From contig NZ_JAATJE010000002.1 in NCBI RefSeq assembly GCF_011927695.1, positions 296,001 through 360,000 of the forward strand: 64,000 nucleotides of DNA, given 5' to 3'. Shown here piece by piece: positions 17,295 to 26,163 of the stretch. Made by a program: the position numbers and the translations under genes. Source of the DNA: Sphingomonas jejuensis. GTDB lineage: Bacteria > Pseudomonadota > Alphaproteobacteria > Sphingomonadales > Sphingomonadaceae. A model generated the notes under the pieces. That model saw nothing but the letters and a program-made list of their open reading frames with translations, did no database searches and had not been told where the DNA came from. The first letter of the stretch is position 1, and each line of letters starts with the position of its first letter.

Positions 17295-17903
17295 ATGGCA
17301 GACAAAGGACGAGCAGGGATCGATCCGCGCTGGATCGGCGGCGGGTTGCTGGCGGTGGGCATCGGCGCCCTGGCGGCGGCCTATCTGAAGCGCGCACGAT
17401 CAGAAGCGCCGGGCTATCGCCCGCTCCTGACCGAGGGCGACATCCAGTTGCGCGCCTATCCCCGGCTGACGCTGGCCAGCACGACGCGCGACGGCGGGCG
17501 CGAGCAGGCGCTGAAGGCGGGGTTCAGGACGCTCGCCGACTACATTTTCGCCAAGGATCGGGGCGGCGAGCGCATCGCGATGACGTCCCCCGTGCTAAAC
17601 GACCGCGACGGATCGGCGTGGCGCACGCGCTTCGTGATGCCGGAAGGGCGCCGCCCGGCGGACCTGCCGGCGCCGGGCAGCCAGGCCGTGACGATCGCGG
17701 AGGAGCCGGCGCGGCGCATGGCGGCGATCCGCTTCAACGGCCGACCCGACGATGCCGCCCAGGGAGAGCATGAGGCGCGGCTGCGCCGCTGGATCGCGGC
17801 CAAGGGATTGCGGGTCGACGGGGATGCGGTATTCGCCTTCTACGACCCGCCGATGATGCCGTCCGCGCTTCGCCGGTCGGAAGTGATCATCCCGGTTGGC
17901 TGA
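17295..17903 (+). CDS. SOUL heme-binding family protein
   Basis: 202 aa from ATG 17295 (MADKGRAG); a GTG at 17286 would add three residues. One N-terminal transmembrane anchor (about 13-32), then a SOUL/HBP23-like domain: IQLRAYPRLTLASTT, GFRTLADYIFAKDRGGERIAMTSPVL (classic SOUL core), a TRFVMPEG strand and AVFAFYDPPMMPSALRRSEVII at the end. Family members bind tetrapyrroles or act as membrane-anchored heme handlers; bacterial roles are poorly known. Confidence 0.88.
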   Translation: MADKGRAGIDPRWIGGGLLAVGIGALAAAYLKRARSEAPGYRPLLTEGDIQLRAYPRLTLASTTRDGGREQALKAGFRTLADYIFAKDRGGERIAMTSPVLNDRDGSAWRTRFVMPEGRRPADLPAPGSQAVTIAEEPARRMAAIRFNGRPDDAAQGEHEARLRRWIAAKGLRVDGDAVFAFYDPPMMPSALRRSEVIIPVG

Positions 17904-17921
17904 CCGGGCCGGAGACACGTC

Positions 17922-18143
17922 ATGCTCAACATCCTGTCCATCCTGATCGGCGTGTTCGCGCTCCTCCTCGGCCTGCCGGCGTTCCTGCCGCTGCTGGGCT
18001 GGGCGTGGTGGTTCATCCTGCCGGTGGCCGCAGTGGGCGCGCTGGTCGGGCAGCTGTCGGCAAGCCGCACGGGACGCAATTTCAACCTGCTGCTGATGCT
18101 GATCGGCGTGATCCGCCTGTCGCTGGGCGGCGGGATTTTCTGA
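17922..18143 (+). CDS. Small hypothetical membrane protein
   Basis: 73 aa. ATG 7 nt after GGAG. Almost wholly hydrophobic: helices at about 2-20, 25-46 and 55-72. It resembles short inner-membrane proteins annotated only as hypothetical in sphingomonads. Its TGA overlaps the probable CTG start of the rarD-like gene, implying co-translation. Confidence 0.65.
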   Translation: MLNILSILIGVFALLLGLPAFLPLLGWAWWFILPVAAVGALVGQLSASRTGRNFNLLLMLIGVIRLSLGGGIF

Positions 18144-19045
18144 ACGCGTCGGCGGCGGCCCCGCGCGACGAGACCCGTGCGGGCATCGCTTATGCGCTGT
18201 CCGCCTATCTGATGTGGGGCGTGCTGCCGCTCTACTTCCGGACGGTCAGCAGCGTTCATCCCTTCGAGATCGTCGCGCAGCGCGTGCTGTGGTCGGTGAT
18301 CTTCATTGCCGGCGTGCTGCTGGCAGCGGGCAGGATGGGCCGCTTGCGCCGGGCCGTCGGCGACAAGCGGGTGGTGCTGACGCTGGCGGCGACGGCGGGG
18401 CTGATCGGGCTCAACTGGCTGATCTACGTGTGGGCCGTGCTGAACGGCCATGTGCTGGCGACGAGCCTTGGCTATTACCTCAACCCGCTGGTGAACGTGG
18501 CGATGGGGGTGGTGGTGCTGAAGGAACGGCTGAGCCGCGCGCAGGTGGTCGCGGTGATGCTGGCCGCGGCAGGCGTCCTGGTGCTGGCGCTGGGCGCGCC
18601 GGACGGGCTCTGGATCAGCCTGACCCTTGCCGTCAGCTTTGCGAGCTACGGCCTCCTGCGCAAGATCGTGGCGGTGGAGGCGTTGGAGGGGCTGGCCGTA
18701 GAAACGCTGATCCTGGCGGTGCCGGCGGCAGCGGCCATCGCCTGGTTCGCCTCCGCCGGCGCGCTCAGCTTCGGCACGGCCCCCGACGTCAGCCTGTTGC
18801 TGATGGCCGGCGGCGTGGTCACGGCGTTGCCGCTGCTGCTGTTCGCCGCGGGCGCACGCAGGTTGCGCTATTCAACGGTCGGGATCCTGCAGTTCGTGGC
18901 GCCGACCATCCAGTTCGGACTGGCCGTGCTGGTGTTCCGCGAGCCGCTGTCGCTGGCGCAGCTTGCCTGCTTTTCTGCGATCTGGGCGGGCCTGGCGATC
19001 TACCTGACGGACAGCATCCGGACGGCGCGGCGCGCGCCGGCCTAG
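18140..19045 (+). CDS. rarD: EamA-family transporter, RarD-like
   Basis: About 301 aa. Ten hydrophobic helices in two EamA repeats. RarD markers: AYLMWGVLPLYFR, PFEIVAQRVLWS, LNWLIYVWAVLNGHVLATSLGYYLNPLVN (split around residue 90-120) and GILQFVAPTIQF. The start is unclear: no ATG or GTG fits before the first helix, and a CTG at 18140 overlapping the upstream TGA by 4 bp is the most economical choice. Substrate unknown. Confidence 0.85.
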   Translation: MNASAAAPRDETRAGIAYALSAYLMWGVLPLYFRTVSSVHPFEIVAQRVLWSVIFIAGVLLAAGRMGRLRRAVGDKRVVLTLAATAGLIGLNWLIYVWAVLNGHVLATSLGYYLNPLVNVAMGVVVLKERLSRAQVVAVMLAAAGVLVLALGAPDGLWISLTLAVSFASYGLLRKIVAVEALEGLAVETLILAVPAAAAIAWFASAGALSFGTAPDVSLLLMAGGVVTALPLLLFAAGARRLRYSTVGILQFVAPTIQFGLAVLVFREPLSLAQLACFSAIWAGLAIYLTDSIRTARRAPA

Positions 19046-19356
19046 GCCGCGATTCGCGAGAAGCCGGGAACGCGGGCGAGCCGGCCGAGGCCGATCGGGT
19101 TGGCGAAGCGCGCGTGGAGATGACCGTCCTCGCTGGAGAGCACGCGCGCGTGCGCCGCACCCAGGCCGGGAAGCTTCAGGCGCACCTGCGCGCCCGGAGG
19201 AATGAGGCCACGCATCTCGGCCGTGAAGCCGTCGGCACTCAGCATGTTCACGAGAATGTCGATGCCATGATAGCCGCAGGCGCGGCGCGACCCTGCGACA
19301 GCCTGTTCGTGCTGATCGGCACCGCTTTCCAGCGCCAAGCGTCCGGCAAGTTTCAT
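19042..19356 (-). CDS. PilZ-domain-like protein
   Basis: 104 aa. Pattern ILVNMLSADGFTAEM resembles the PilZ D/NxSxxG strand and is followed by GAQVRLKLPGLGAAHARVLSSEDGHLHARFANPI (split around residue 55-88), a typical PilZ beta-barrel. The N-terminal RxxxR c-di-GMP switch is not evident, so c-di-GMP binding is uncertain. Converges on rarD with a 4-bp overlap of the 3' ends. Confidence 0.6.
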   Translation of the reverse strand: MKLAGRLALESGADQHEQAVAGSRRACGYHGIDILVNMLSADGFTAEMRGLIPPGAQVRLKLPGLGAAHARVLSSEDGHLHARFANPIGLGRLARVPGFSRIAA

Positions 19357-19510
19357 CCAGCGACGTCCCTCAAACCTGCCGGGAGACTATGGAGCCAATG
19401 GTTTCGAGTTGGTTAACGGGGCGTCGGAGCGCTGCGGCGACACGTTCTATTTCCACGACGAACTGTGCTGACACTTGGAACCGCGTCGGAGGAAACTTCG
19501 AAACTGCCCG

Positions 19511-20173
19511 TCAAGGCTCCTCGATCTCGGGCGGGATCGGCACGAGCTCGTAGATGTCGAGTCGCGCCTCCTGCCCCGCCACGGGCAGGACGAGGCGCCA
19601 CCGGAAGGCCCCGATGCGCTCGACAATGCCAACCAGGTCATGTTCGGGCTGTTCGCCATAGCCCACCGCGCCGGGCTCCCGCCCGGGCACGCGGGTGCCC
19701 AGGAAGACATAGCGGTTGGCCTCGTCGGCATAGAGCCAGCCGGCGGGCTGATCGGTGCCTGTCTGCTTGGTGAAGTTGAGCATCTGCCCGTCCGACCGGA
19801 CATAGCAGAAGAAGGGGCGAAAGGCGGCAAAGGCGGCCCGGCCCGGCCCCGGCGTTCCGATGCGCACGGTGCGGCACCGGTAGGAGCCGGGCGGAAGCGC
19901 GGGATGATCGAGCCCGCTGTCGCCCGACAGCAGATCAGCGTTGGCGGTGAGCGCGGCCGGCGCGCGCCGCCCGGCATCGGCAAGTGCGCGCGTCCAGACA
20001 GCGCCCAGATCGTCGAGGCGCGCGCGGTCCGCGGGCTTGATGATGGTTTCCCAGGCGCGTTGCGGATCCGGCAGGGGCGCGGGCGCCGTCGCCACCACCG
20101 TCGGTGCGGGGGCGGAGGCGCAGGCCGACAGCCAGAGCACGCAGGACATGGTCATCGGCAGGGTGCGAAGCAT
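19511..20173 (-). CDS. DUF4893 lipoprotein
   Basis: 220 aa with a lipoprotein signal (VLWLSAC at about 12-18). The mature part contains AWETIIKPADRARLDDLGAVW, then GSYRCRTVRIGT, RPFFCYV and a C-terminal beta-rich section ending LVPIPPEIEEP. This matches DUF4893, a family largely confined to sphingomonads, function unknown. A CtrA-like box lies about 75 bp upstream of its ATG. Confidence 0.8.
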   Translation of the reverse strand: MLRTLPMTMSCVLWLSACASAPAPTVVATAPAPLPDPQRAWETIIKPADRARLDDLGAVWTRALADAGRRAPAALTANADLLSGDSGLDHPALPPGSYRCRTVRIGTPGPGRAAFAAFRPFFCYVRSDGQMLNFTKQTGTDQPAGWLYADEANRYVFLGTRVPGREPGAVGYGEQPEHDLVGIVERIGAFRWRLVLPVAGQEARLDIYELVPIPPEIEEP

Positions 20174-20246
20174 AGCCCGACCTTTCGGGCCGCCGCGACG
20201 CTGTTTTGCGCCACCGGACGGCCCGACAGACGCTAGGCTTTGCCGG

Positions 20247-20261
20247 TTAACGAAAGGTAAA
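20247..20261 (-). promoter_or_regulatory. CtrA-like box upstream of the DUF4893 gene
   Basis: On the minus strand the site reads TTTA-N7-TTAA (20247-20261), one base off the CtrA consensus TTAA-N7-TTAA. The same half-site spacing recurs at 27055 and 36353. No experimental support; assigned from pattern only. Confidence 0.35.
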
Positions 20262-20263
20262 TT

Positions 20264-21316
20264 TCAGCCCTCGTCGCGGAGCGGAACGTCCAGATAGACG
20301 CAGGTGCCGGCGCGTTCCTGATCAAAGCGGAGCGGCGCTGCCATGCTGGCGGCAATCGCCCGGACGATCCGCGAGCCAAGGCCGGTTCCGAGCGGCTTCT
20401 GCTCCCCGTTCCAACCGACCCCGTCATCCTCCACAGACAGGCGCAGAGAGTCGTCCGCGATCTTGCGCGCGGCCACGCGGATCTCGCCCGGTCGGCCGTC
20501 CGGATAGGCGTATTTGCACGCGTTGGTCACAAGCTCGTTCACGACCACGCCGAGATTGACGGCCTGATCCGGCGGCACGGAAAGCGGTTCTGCGACAAGG
20601 CCGATCCGCACGGCGCGACCGGCGCTGGCCATCGTGCGCGACAGTTCGTCCACCAGCCCGTGGAGATAGTCGTCCAGCCGCACCTGGCCGACATCGTCGG
20701 ACGTGTAGAGCCGGCGGTGGACCTGGGCCACGGCCGCGATGCGCGACTGCGTTTCCTCAAGCGCCGCGCGGGCGTCGCCGTCCACCAGCCGCGCCTGCAT
20801 CTGCACAAAGGATCCGACCAGCGCGAGGCTGTTGGCGACGCGGTGGTTGACCTCGCGCAGCAGCGCCTGCGCGCGGTCGTGCGCGATCTGCAGCGCGGCC
20901 TCCGCCGCCGCCTTCTCGCGCTGGGTACGGTCGGCGCGCACCGCCTGTTCGATGGTTTCGGCCAGCAGCTCAAAGAAGCTTTCGCCGATGTCCTTGACGA
21001 CATAGTCGGTGGCGCCGGCCTTCAGGGCGGCAATGGCGATGCGCCCTTCCTCGCTGCCGGTGACGTAGACGACCGGCGGCGCGTCCGCCCGGGTGCGCAG
21101 CTGCGCCAGCGTCGCCAACCCGTCCTGCACCGGCATGTAATGGTCGAGCGCGACCGCATCGAACCGCGCCTCATCCAGCCGGGCAAGACCCTCCGCCCCG
21201 CTGTGCGCGACCTCCACCTCGAAGCCGCGACGCGTCAAAGCCTTCTGCGCCAGGCGCGCGAGCCCGACGTCGTCGTCGACGTAGAGCAGCCGCGCGACCG
21301 GGTCGGCCTCGCTCAA
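20264..21316 (-). CDS. Receiver-HRXXN (HisKA_2/HWE-type) sensor kinase, PakF-like
   Basis: 350 aa, soluble. N-terminal receiver domain with the acidic pocket VDDD (about 13-16), phospho-acceptor D58 (ALDHYMP) and VTGSEE. A helical linker (about 110-150) leads to the dimerisation/phosphotransfer helix ALLREVNHRVANSL, with H158 in the HRXXN motif. The HATPase domain follows: VVVNELVTNACKYAYPDGRPGEI and DDGVGWNGEQKPLGTGLGSRIV. HRXXN kinases feed the PhyR-NepR-EcfG general stress response. The receiver at the front suggests control by another kinase, plausibly the one encoded two genes upstream. ATG overlaps the preceding stop by 4 bp. Confidence 0.88.
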   Translation of the reverse strand: MSEADPVARLLYVDDDVGLARLAQKALTRRGFEVEVAHSGAEGLARLDEARFDAVALDHYMPVQDGLATLAQLRTRADAPPVVYVTGSEEGRIAIAALKAGATDYVVKDIGESFFELLAETIEQAVRADRTQREKAAAEAALQIAHDRAQALLREVNHRVANSLALVGSFVQMQARLVDGDARAALEETQSRIAAVAQVHRRLYTSDDVGQVRLDDYLHGLVDELSRTMASAGRAVRIGLVAEPLSVPPDQAVNLGVVVNELVTNACKYAYPDGRPGEIRVAARKIADDSLRLSVEDDGVGWNGEQKPLGTGLGSRIVRAIAASMAAPLRFDQERAGTCVYLDVPLRDEG

Positions 21317-21750
21317 GCAGCGGACTCCGGCACCTGCATGACCGACAGGAACAGGCCCAGCTGGCGGATGGCGTTGGCGAACTGGTCATAATCGACCGGC
21401 TTGGTGATGTAGACGTTCGCGCCAAGATCGTAGCAGCGCTGGATCTCGCGCTTGTCGTCGGTGGTGGTCAGCACGATCACCGGCGACCGGCGCAGCCGCT
21501 CATCCTCCTTGATGCGCGCCAGGATGTCGACGCCGGACATGTCGGGCAGGTTGAGATCGAGGAGGATGAGCACGGGACCATTGTCGCGCACCGCCGGCTC
21601 GAACAGGTAGGACAGCGCGGCACCGCCATTTTCGAGATGCACGATCTCGTTGCAGACGCCCGCGCGGCGGACGTTCTTCTCGATCAGCCGGGCGTGGCCG
21701 GCGTCGTCTTCGACCATGACGATCGTGACCGGGTTCTGGGTGCCCTTCAT
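21313..21750 (-). CDS. Single-domain response regulator (Rcp1-like)
   Basis: 145 aa, receiver domain only. VMVEDDAGHARL acidic pair, phospho-acceptor D65 in LLDLNLPDMSG, conserved Thr in VLTTTDD and Lys in ITKPVD. It lacks the FATGUY-type motif of SdrG/MrrA regulators, so it is a different subgroup. It overlaps both flanking kinase genes by 4 bp, implying it is phosphorylated by, or relays between, them. Confidence 0.9.
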   Translation of the reverse strand: MKGTQNPVTIVMVEDDAGHARLIEKNVRRAGVCNEIVHLENGGAALSYLFEPAVRDNGPVLILLDLNLPDMSGVDILARIKEDERLRRSPVIVLTTTDDKREIQRCYDLGANVYITKPVDYDQFANAIRQLGLFLSVMQVPESAA

Positions 21751-23237
21751 GCGGCGTCCTTCTGAGAAATCGTGGCAGGTAAGACCTTTGGCAGCGCTAT
21801 AACGAACGTGGCGCCATTGCCCAATTCAGACTTGAGCGTGACGGTGCCGCCCAGCCGGCGGATGGTGGCGCGGACATTGGCAAGGCCGATCCCTTCCCCC
21901 GGCCGGTCCTGCGCGCCCGAACGGCGGAACAGGTCGAACACGCGTTCATGATCGCGCGTGTCGATGCCGCGGCCGTTGTCGGCGACCGAGATGTCGACAA
22001 AGCCGGGCCGTTCCGTCGCGCTGATCCGCACGGCGGCGGGGCGGCCGGCAGCGGTGTATTTCAGCGCATTCTCGACCAGGTTGGCGACCACCTGTTCCAG
22101 CGCGACCCGATCGGTGACGATCGTCGGCATGGGTTCGACCGTGAGCGTGGCCTCGCCTTCCTCCAGCTGGTGCCGGACGGTGTCGCCGATGCCCTCGGCA
22201 AGCGCGGTGAGGTCGATCTGCTCCGGATCGAGGACGCGGCGGCCCTGGCGCGACAAAGCGAGGATCGCGTTGATCAGCCGGTCCATCTTGGCGGTGGAGG
22301 CGTGGATGAAGCCCAGTGCCTCCGGAAAATCCTCGGCCGCGGCCGTGCGGGCGGCATCAAGGCCGGCGGTGTCGGGCGGCACGGCGGCGACGAAGCCGGA
22401 CAGGTCGCGCTGCACGGCCTGCAGCTCGCTGGTGAAGCCCATGATGTTCACCAGCGGCGAGCGCAGGTCGTGGCTGACGATGTAGGCGAACCGCTGGATC
22501 TCATCATTGGCGAGGCGGAGGTCGGCGGTGCGTTCGGCCACCGTCGCCTCCAGCCCGACGTTCAGTTCCTGCACGGTGGCGCGCGCGGCATCCGCCTCCC
22601 TGGTGCGGGCCGTGAGGCTGCGGATGGCAAACAGCGTGAGGAGCGCGGCCAGGACCAGCCCGGCGACGGTCAGCGCGAGAAGCGCCAGCGCGCTCCGCTC
22701 CGCCGCGGCCCGGCGGGCGTGGAGCAGCTGCTCCTCCACCGCGATGATCCGCGCGATGTCGGCGCGCAGCAGCCGCATCAGCTCCGTCCCGCGCCCCTGC
22801 CGGACGATGCCGATGGCGTCGCCGCGCCGGTCCGCCGCCATCAGCGCGAAGGTCTGGTCGAAAACCGCGAAGCGTTCGCGAAGCCGGGGGCCGAGCGAGC
22901 GGGCGGCGGCGGCCTGCGCGGGATTGTCGGCGACAAGCGCCTCGAGCCGGGACAGGAGCGCGGCGGCGTCGCGCCGGGCGCGGTCGACCTGCGGGACGAA
23001 GCCGGGCTCGCCCGTCAGCAGGTAGCCGCGCTGCGCCGCTTCTGCATCCACGACCGCGCCGAGGGTGGCGGTGGCGACCTCCTGCACCTCCAGCGTGTGG
23101 ATGACGAGCTGGTTGTAAGCCCGGTCGCGCGACAGGGCGAAGCCGGCGCCGCCCGCGACGAGGATGAGGAGAACGAGCCCACCCAGGAGCAACAGGGTGG
23201 AGCCGCGCAGGCGCTGCAGCGATGCCGACTGCGTCAT
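21747..23237 (-). CDS. CHASE3-type membrane sensor histidine kinase
   Basis: 496 aa, start MTQSASLQRL. Two transmembrane helices (about 13-35 and 185-208) enclose a periplasmic helical domain with DAEAAQRGYLLTGEP, the hallmark of CHASE3. A coiled-coil (about 210-245) leads to the HisKA domain with H256 in YIVSHDLRSPL. The HATPase domain has VVANLVENALKYT, VADNGRGID and GEGIGLANV. It probably senses envelope, salt or heat-type stress (inference). It sits between an SGNH hydrolase gene and the response regulator, overlapping each by 4 bp. Confidence 0.9.
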   Translation of the reverse strand: MTQSASLQRLRGSTLLLLGGLVLLILVAGGAGFALSRDRAYNQLVIHTLEVQEVATATLGAVVDAEAAQRGYLLTGEPGFVPQVDRARRDAAALLSRLEALVADNPAQAAAARSLGPRLRERFAVFDQTFALMAADRRGDAIGIVRQGRGTELMRLLRADIARIIAVEEQLLHARRAAAERSALALLALTVAGLVLAALLTLFAIRSLTARTREADAARATVQELNVGLEATVAERTADLRLANDEIQRFAYIVSHDLRSPLVNIMGFTSELQAVQRDLSGFVAAVPPDTAGLDAARTAAAEDFPEALGFIHASTAKMDRLINAILALSRQGRRVLDPEQIDLTALAEGIGDTVRHQLEEGEATLTVEPMPTIVTDRVALEQVVANLVENALKYTAAGRPAAVRISATERPGFVDISVADNGRGIDTRDHERVFDLFRRSGAQDRPGEGIGLANVRATIRRLGGTVTLKSELGNGATFVIALPKVLPATISQKDAA

Positions 23238-23998
23238 CGCAGCGCATCCACGGCGAGCGCCGACATGATGGCATAGCCGGCGGGGTTGGGATGGACGCCG
23301 TCGTCGGCGAGCCCGGGGCGCATGGCGCCGTCCGGCGTGGTCATGGCGGAATGATAGTCGACAAAGGCGATGCGGTTGGCGGCGGCGAACTCCCGCAGCC
23401 AGCCGTTCACCTGCCGGATCTGCGCGGCGGGCCGCAGTGCGGGCGCCCACCAGAAGCGGTCTGCCGGCGGCAGCGCGCCGATCACCACGCGGATGTCGTG
23501 GGCGCGGGCGATGTCCACCATCGCCTGGATGTTGTTGCGATAGGCGGCTTCGGACGTCGGGCCGGTGTTGCCGGCGATGTCGTTCGATCCCGCCAGGATG
23601 TGCACGGTGCGGGGGCGCAGCGCGACCACGTCGGCGTAGAAGCGCAGCAGGATCTGCGGCGTGGTCTGGCCACTGATGCCGCGGTTGAGGACGCGTTCGG
23701 AAAAGAAGGCCGGATTGCCGGCGGTCCAGCCCTCCGTCAGCGAGTCGCCGATGAGGATGGTGTCGGGCCGCGCACGCACCGCGGCGTTGGCGGCGGCATA
23801 GCGGCAGAGGTTGGGCCAGTCGCGACGGGCGCGGAGCGCCTCCGCCGCCTCGGACGCGAGCCCGGCTGTTTCCGCCGCCAGCGCAGCGCAGGGATCGGGA
23901 ACCATCGCGGTGTCGGCGGGCGCGTGCGCCTGGACGGGCGCGGCGGCGGCGACGCCAAGCACCAGCGACGACAGCATCCGTCCAAGCCTGTGTCCCAC
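23234..23998 (-). CDS. Periplasmic SGNH/GDSL hydrolase
   Basis: 254 aa with GTG start (ATG at 23977 is an alternative that keeps the signal peptide). Signal peptide ends near APVQAHA. Blocks: TILIGDSLTEGW (nucleophile Ser), NRGISGQTT (Gly), LAGSNDIAGN (Asn) and DDGVHPNPAGY (Asp/His). It resembles GDSL lipases and acetylhydrolases. It is the first gene of the sensor-kinase operon, overlapping the kinase gene by 4 bp, an unusual partner that might modify the envelope compound being sensed. Confidence 0.87.
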   Translation of the reverse strand: MGHRLGRMLSSLVLGVAAAAPVQAHAPADTAMVPDPCAALAAETAGLASEAAEALRARRDWPNLCRYAAANAAVRARPDTILIGDSLTEGWTAGNPAFFSERVLNRGISGQTTPQILLRFYADVVALRPRTVHILAGSNDIAGNTGPTSEAAYRNNIQAMVDIARAHDIRVVIGALPPADRFWWAPALRPAAQIRQVNGWLREFAAANRIAFVDYHSAMTTPDGAMRPGLADDGVHPNPAGYAIMSALAVDALR

Positions 23999-24058
23999 CC
24001 GCGCACCCCTTTTTCACCTTGTCGAGGCCGGGACATAGGTGAGCAGGCGGTGGGCCGT

Positions 24059-25408
24059 CTATCCGCTCGTTGCGCCGATCGCACGGGCAGCCAGGCCGCG
24101 CACGTCGACGCGCGCCTTCAGCCGGGCGGCGAGCAGCGCGGTGCCGCTGACCTTGCGCTGCACGAACAGCGTTTCGACGTCGGGCACGTGCCAGGTGTCG
24201 CGATCCGCGATCATGTCGCGCGCTTCGGCGCGGACGACGGGCACGAAGGCACGGTCGCCGAAGTCGAACGGGCCCTCCCGATTCATGGCCTCGTCGATGG
24301 CGGCGATGATGCGGTCGATCGCGCCGCGATGCGCGCGGACGGCATCGGCACCCAGGAAGCCGGCGGCAACGGCGGTGTCGCGGATGCGGTCACGATCGCG
24401 CGAGAGCCCCGCCTCGATCAGCGAGCGGTAGATGTCCGCGACATGCGGCGGCACCGGCCGCGCGGCGCCGAAGTCCAGGAGCACGATGCGCCCGCTGTCG
24501 GGTTGCCAGCGGTAATTGGCGAAGTTCGGGTCCGTCTGCATCACGCCGAAGGCGAACAGCTCGCGCAGCACCAGTTCGACCAGCGCGGTCATCACCCGGT
24601 TGCGCGTGTCCTGGTCGGCATCGGCCAGCGTCTCGATCGGCCGGCCTTCGACGAAGGTCATCGCGAGCACGCGGCCGGTGGACAGCGTCTCGTCCAGGCG
24701 GGGCACCAGGAAGCGCGTATCGTCGCCGAGCAGGGCGGCGTAGCGGCGCATCTCCTCGCCCTCGCGCCGGTAATCGGCCTCGTCGGCGAGCTGGCGCTTG
24801 GCCTCGGCGAGCAGCGGCTTCAGGTCCACGGTCGGCGGCAGCAGGTTGGAGATGCGCAGCAGCGTGGCGACATTGTCGACATCGGCATCGATGCTTTCGC
24901 GCACGCCGGGATACTGGATCTTGATCGCGAGCACGCGGCCGTCGGGCAGCCGCGCGCGGTGGACCTGGCCGATCGAGGCCGCGGCGATGGGCGTGGCTTC
25001 GAACCCGCGCACCTGCCGCCGCCAGTCGGGGCCCCATTCTGTGCGGAGCACGCGATCGAGCTGCGGTGCGGGCATGCGGTAGGCCTGGTTGCGGAGCCGG
25101 GCGAGAATGGACGCAAGCTCCGGCGGGAGCATGTCACCGGCGTCCATCGAGATCATCTGGCCAAGCTTCATCGCGGCACCGCGCAGGTGCGACAGCCGAT
25201 CGGCGACGCGGGTGGCGTTGGCCGGCGTCAGCATCAGGTCGCCAAGCTTCGGCCGCTCCCCGCGGGCGAGGCGCCGCGCGCCCTCCGCCAGCATCCCGCC
25301 CGCCACCGACGCGCCGAGCCGGCCAAAGCTGCCGAGCCGCGCGACCCGCCCGCTGGGAACGGCCCGGCCGGGCTGATCGCCGTTCAGGGCATCGCCATCG
25401 TCGCTCAT
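24059..25408 (-). CDS. ABC1/AarF (UbiB-COQ8) atypical kinase
   Basis: 449 aa. Carries the ABC1 hallmarks: KxGQ motif in AAMKLGQMISMD (about 81-92), Ala-rich loop AAASIGQVHRA, VAIK-type Lys in LAIKIQYPG, catalytic loop DPNFANY (in place of DxHPGN), and LLDFGAA (DFG). No C-terminal transmembrane pair, unlike E. coli UbiB, so it is closer to the soluble sphingomonad/COQ8-like group. Likely supports ubiquinone or lipid metabolism; the substrate is unproven. Confidence 0.88.
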   Translation of the reverse strand: MSDDGDALNGDQPGRAVPSGRVARLGSFGRLGASVAGGMLAEGARRLARGERPKLGDLMLTPANATRVADRLSHLRGAAMKLGQMISMDAGDMLPPELASILARLRNQAYRMPAPQLDRVLRTEWGPDWRRQVRGFEATPIAAASIGQVHRARLPDGRVLAIKIQYPGVRESIDADVDNVATLLRISNLLPPTVDLKPLLAEAKRQLADEADYRREGEEMRRYAALLGDDTRFLVPRLDETLSTGRVLAMTFVEGRPIETLADADQDTRNRVMTALVELVLRELFAFGVMQTDPNFANYRWQPDSGRIVLLDFGAARPVPPHVADIYRSLIEAGLSRDRDRIRDTAVAAGFLGADAVRAHRGAIDRIIAAIDEAMNREGPFDFGDRAFVPVVRAEARDMIADRDTWHVPDVETLFVQRKVSGTALLAARLKARVDVRGLAARAIGATSG

Positions 25409-25611
25409 CGTGGGTCACGCCGGATGAGGACGACCGCAAACTGGAAGAGGCCAGTCGGGCCGGCCGATGCGAAGCTGCACATGATGGCCCTTAACCCCGC
25501 CGGAGGCAGAAGGGTTCATGGCGACTGCGGCGCCATTGTTGCCAACATGGCGACCTTAGCTGCGGCTGCGCCTCGACCGACGGCCAGACGGAAACCGGGC
25601 CGCGAGCCTTG

Positions 25612-26148
25612 TCATGCCTGAGCGGGATGACCGCGCCACTGACGCCGCCGCATGGCACAGCCCACGGCTCCGAAACCGGAGATCATCATCGCCCAGGTCG
25701 CCGGTTCCGGCACTGCCGCCGCGCGTTCCGTGATGATCACGGAGGTCGCGGAGACCATGTCCTGGCTGGAGCCGGTGGCGTAGGCGAACCCATAGGTCAC
25801 GATCGGCGGGCCGAGAATATCGGACAGGTCGATCATGCTGCTGATCGAGAGCTCGAAATCATCGATGCCGCTGGTGAGGAACGATCCGCCGTCGAGCGTG
25901 CCGTAGACCGAGAAGCTGGATCCGAAAATAAAGCTGCTCGTGGCCGCTTCACTGTTCGACAGGTCGAAGCGGGTGTCGCCGATGACGAGATCGATTGCTG
26001 TCAGGCGGTCGAAGTCGTCGATCGTGTAGGAACCGGCGATCCGGGCGAGCGGGCCGGAGGTGAAGCGCGCGTCGAAATCGAAGGTGGCTGCGGCCGCGGG
26101 CGCCGACATGCTGATGGCGGCGAAAGCGGCAAAGGCATAGCGGATCAT
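25612..26148 (-). CDS. PEP-CTERM protein 1 (PEPATWAMMI tail)
   Basis: 178 aa, exported: signal peptide about 1-20 (AAISMSAPAAAA). The mature domain is beta-rich and Asp/Ser-rich with no recognised fold. The C-terminus has PEPATW (147-152), a short hydrophobic helix (AMMISGFGAVGCAM) and RRR, the sphingomonad PEP-CTERM sorting signal read by exosortase/archaeosortase-type enzymes. No exosortase is in the window. Lies 15 bp downstream of a second PEP-CTERM gene, so probably co-transcribed. Confidence 0.87.
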   Translation of the reverse strand: MIRYAFAAFAAISMSAPAAAATFDFDARFTSGPLARIAGSYTIDDFDRLTAIDLVIGDTRFDLSNSEAATSSFIFGSSFSVYGTLDGGSFLTSGIDDFELSISSMIDLSDILGPPIVTYGFAYATGSSQDMVSATSVIITERAAAVPEPATWAMMISGFGAVGCAMRRRQWRGHPAQA

Positions 26149-26163
26149 GATGAGGCCCCTCGA

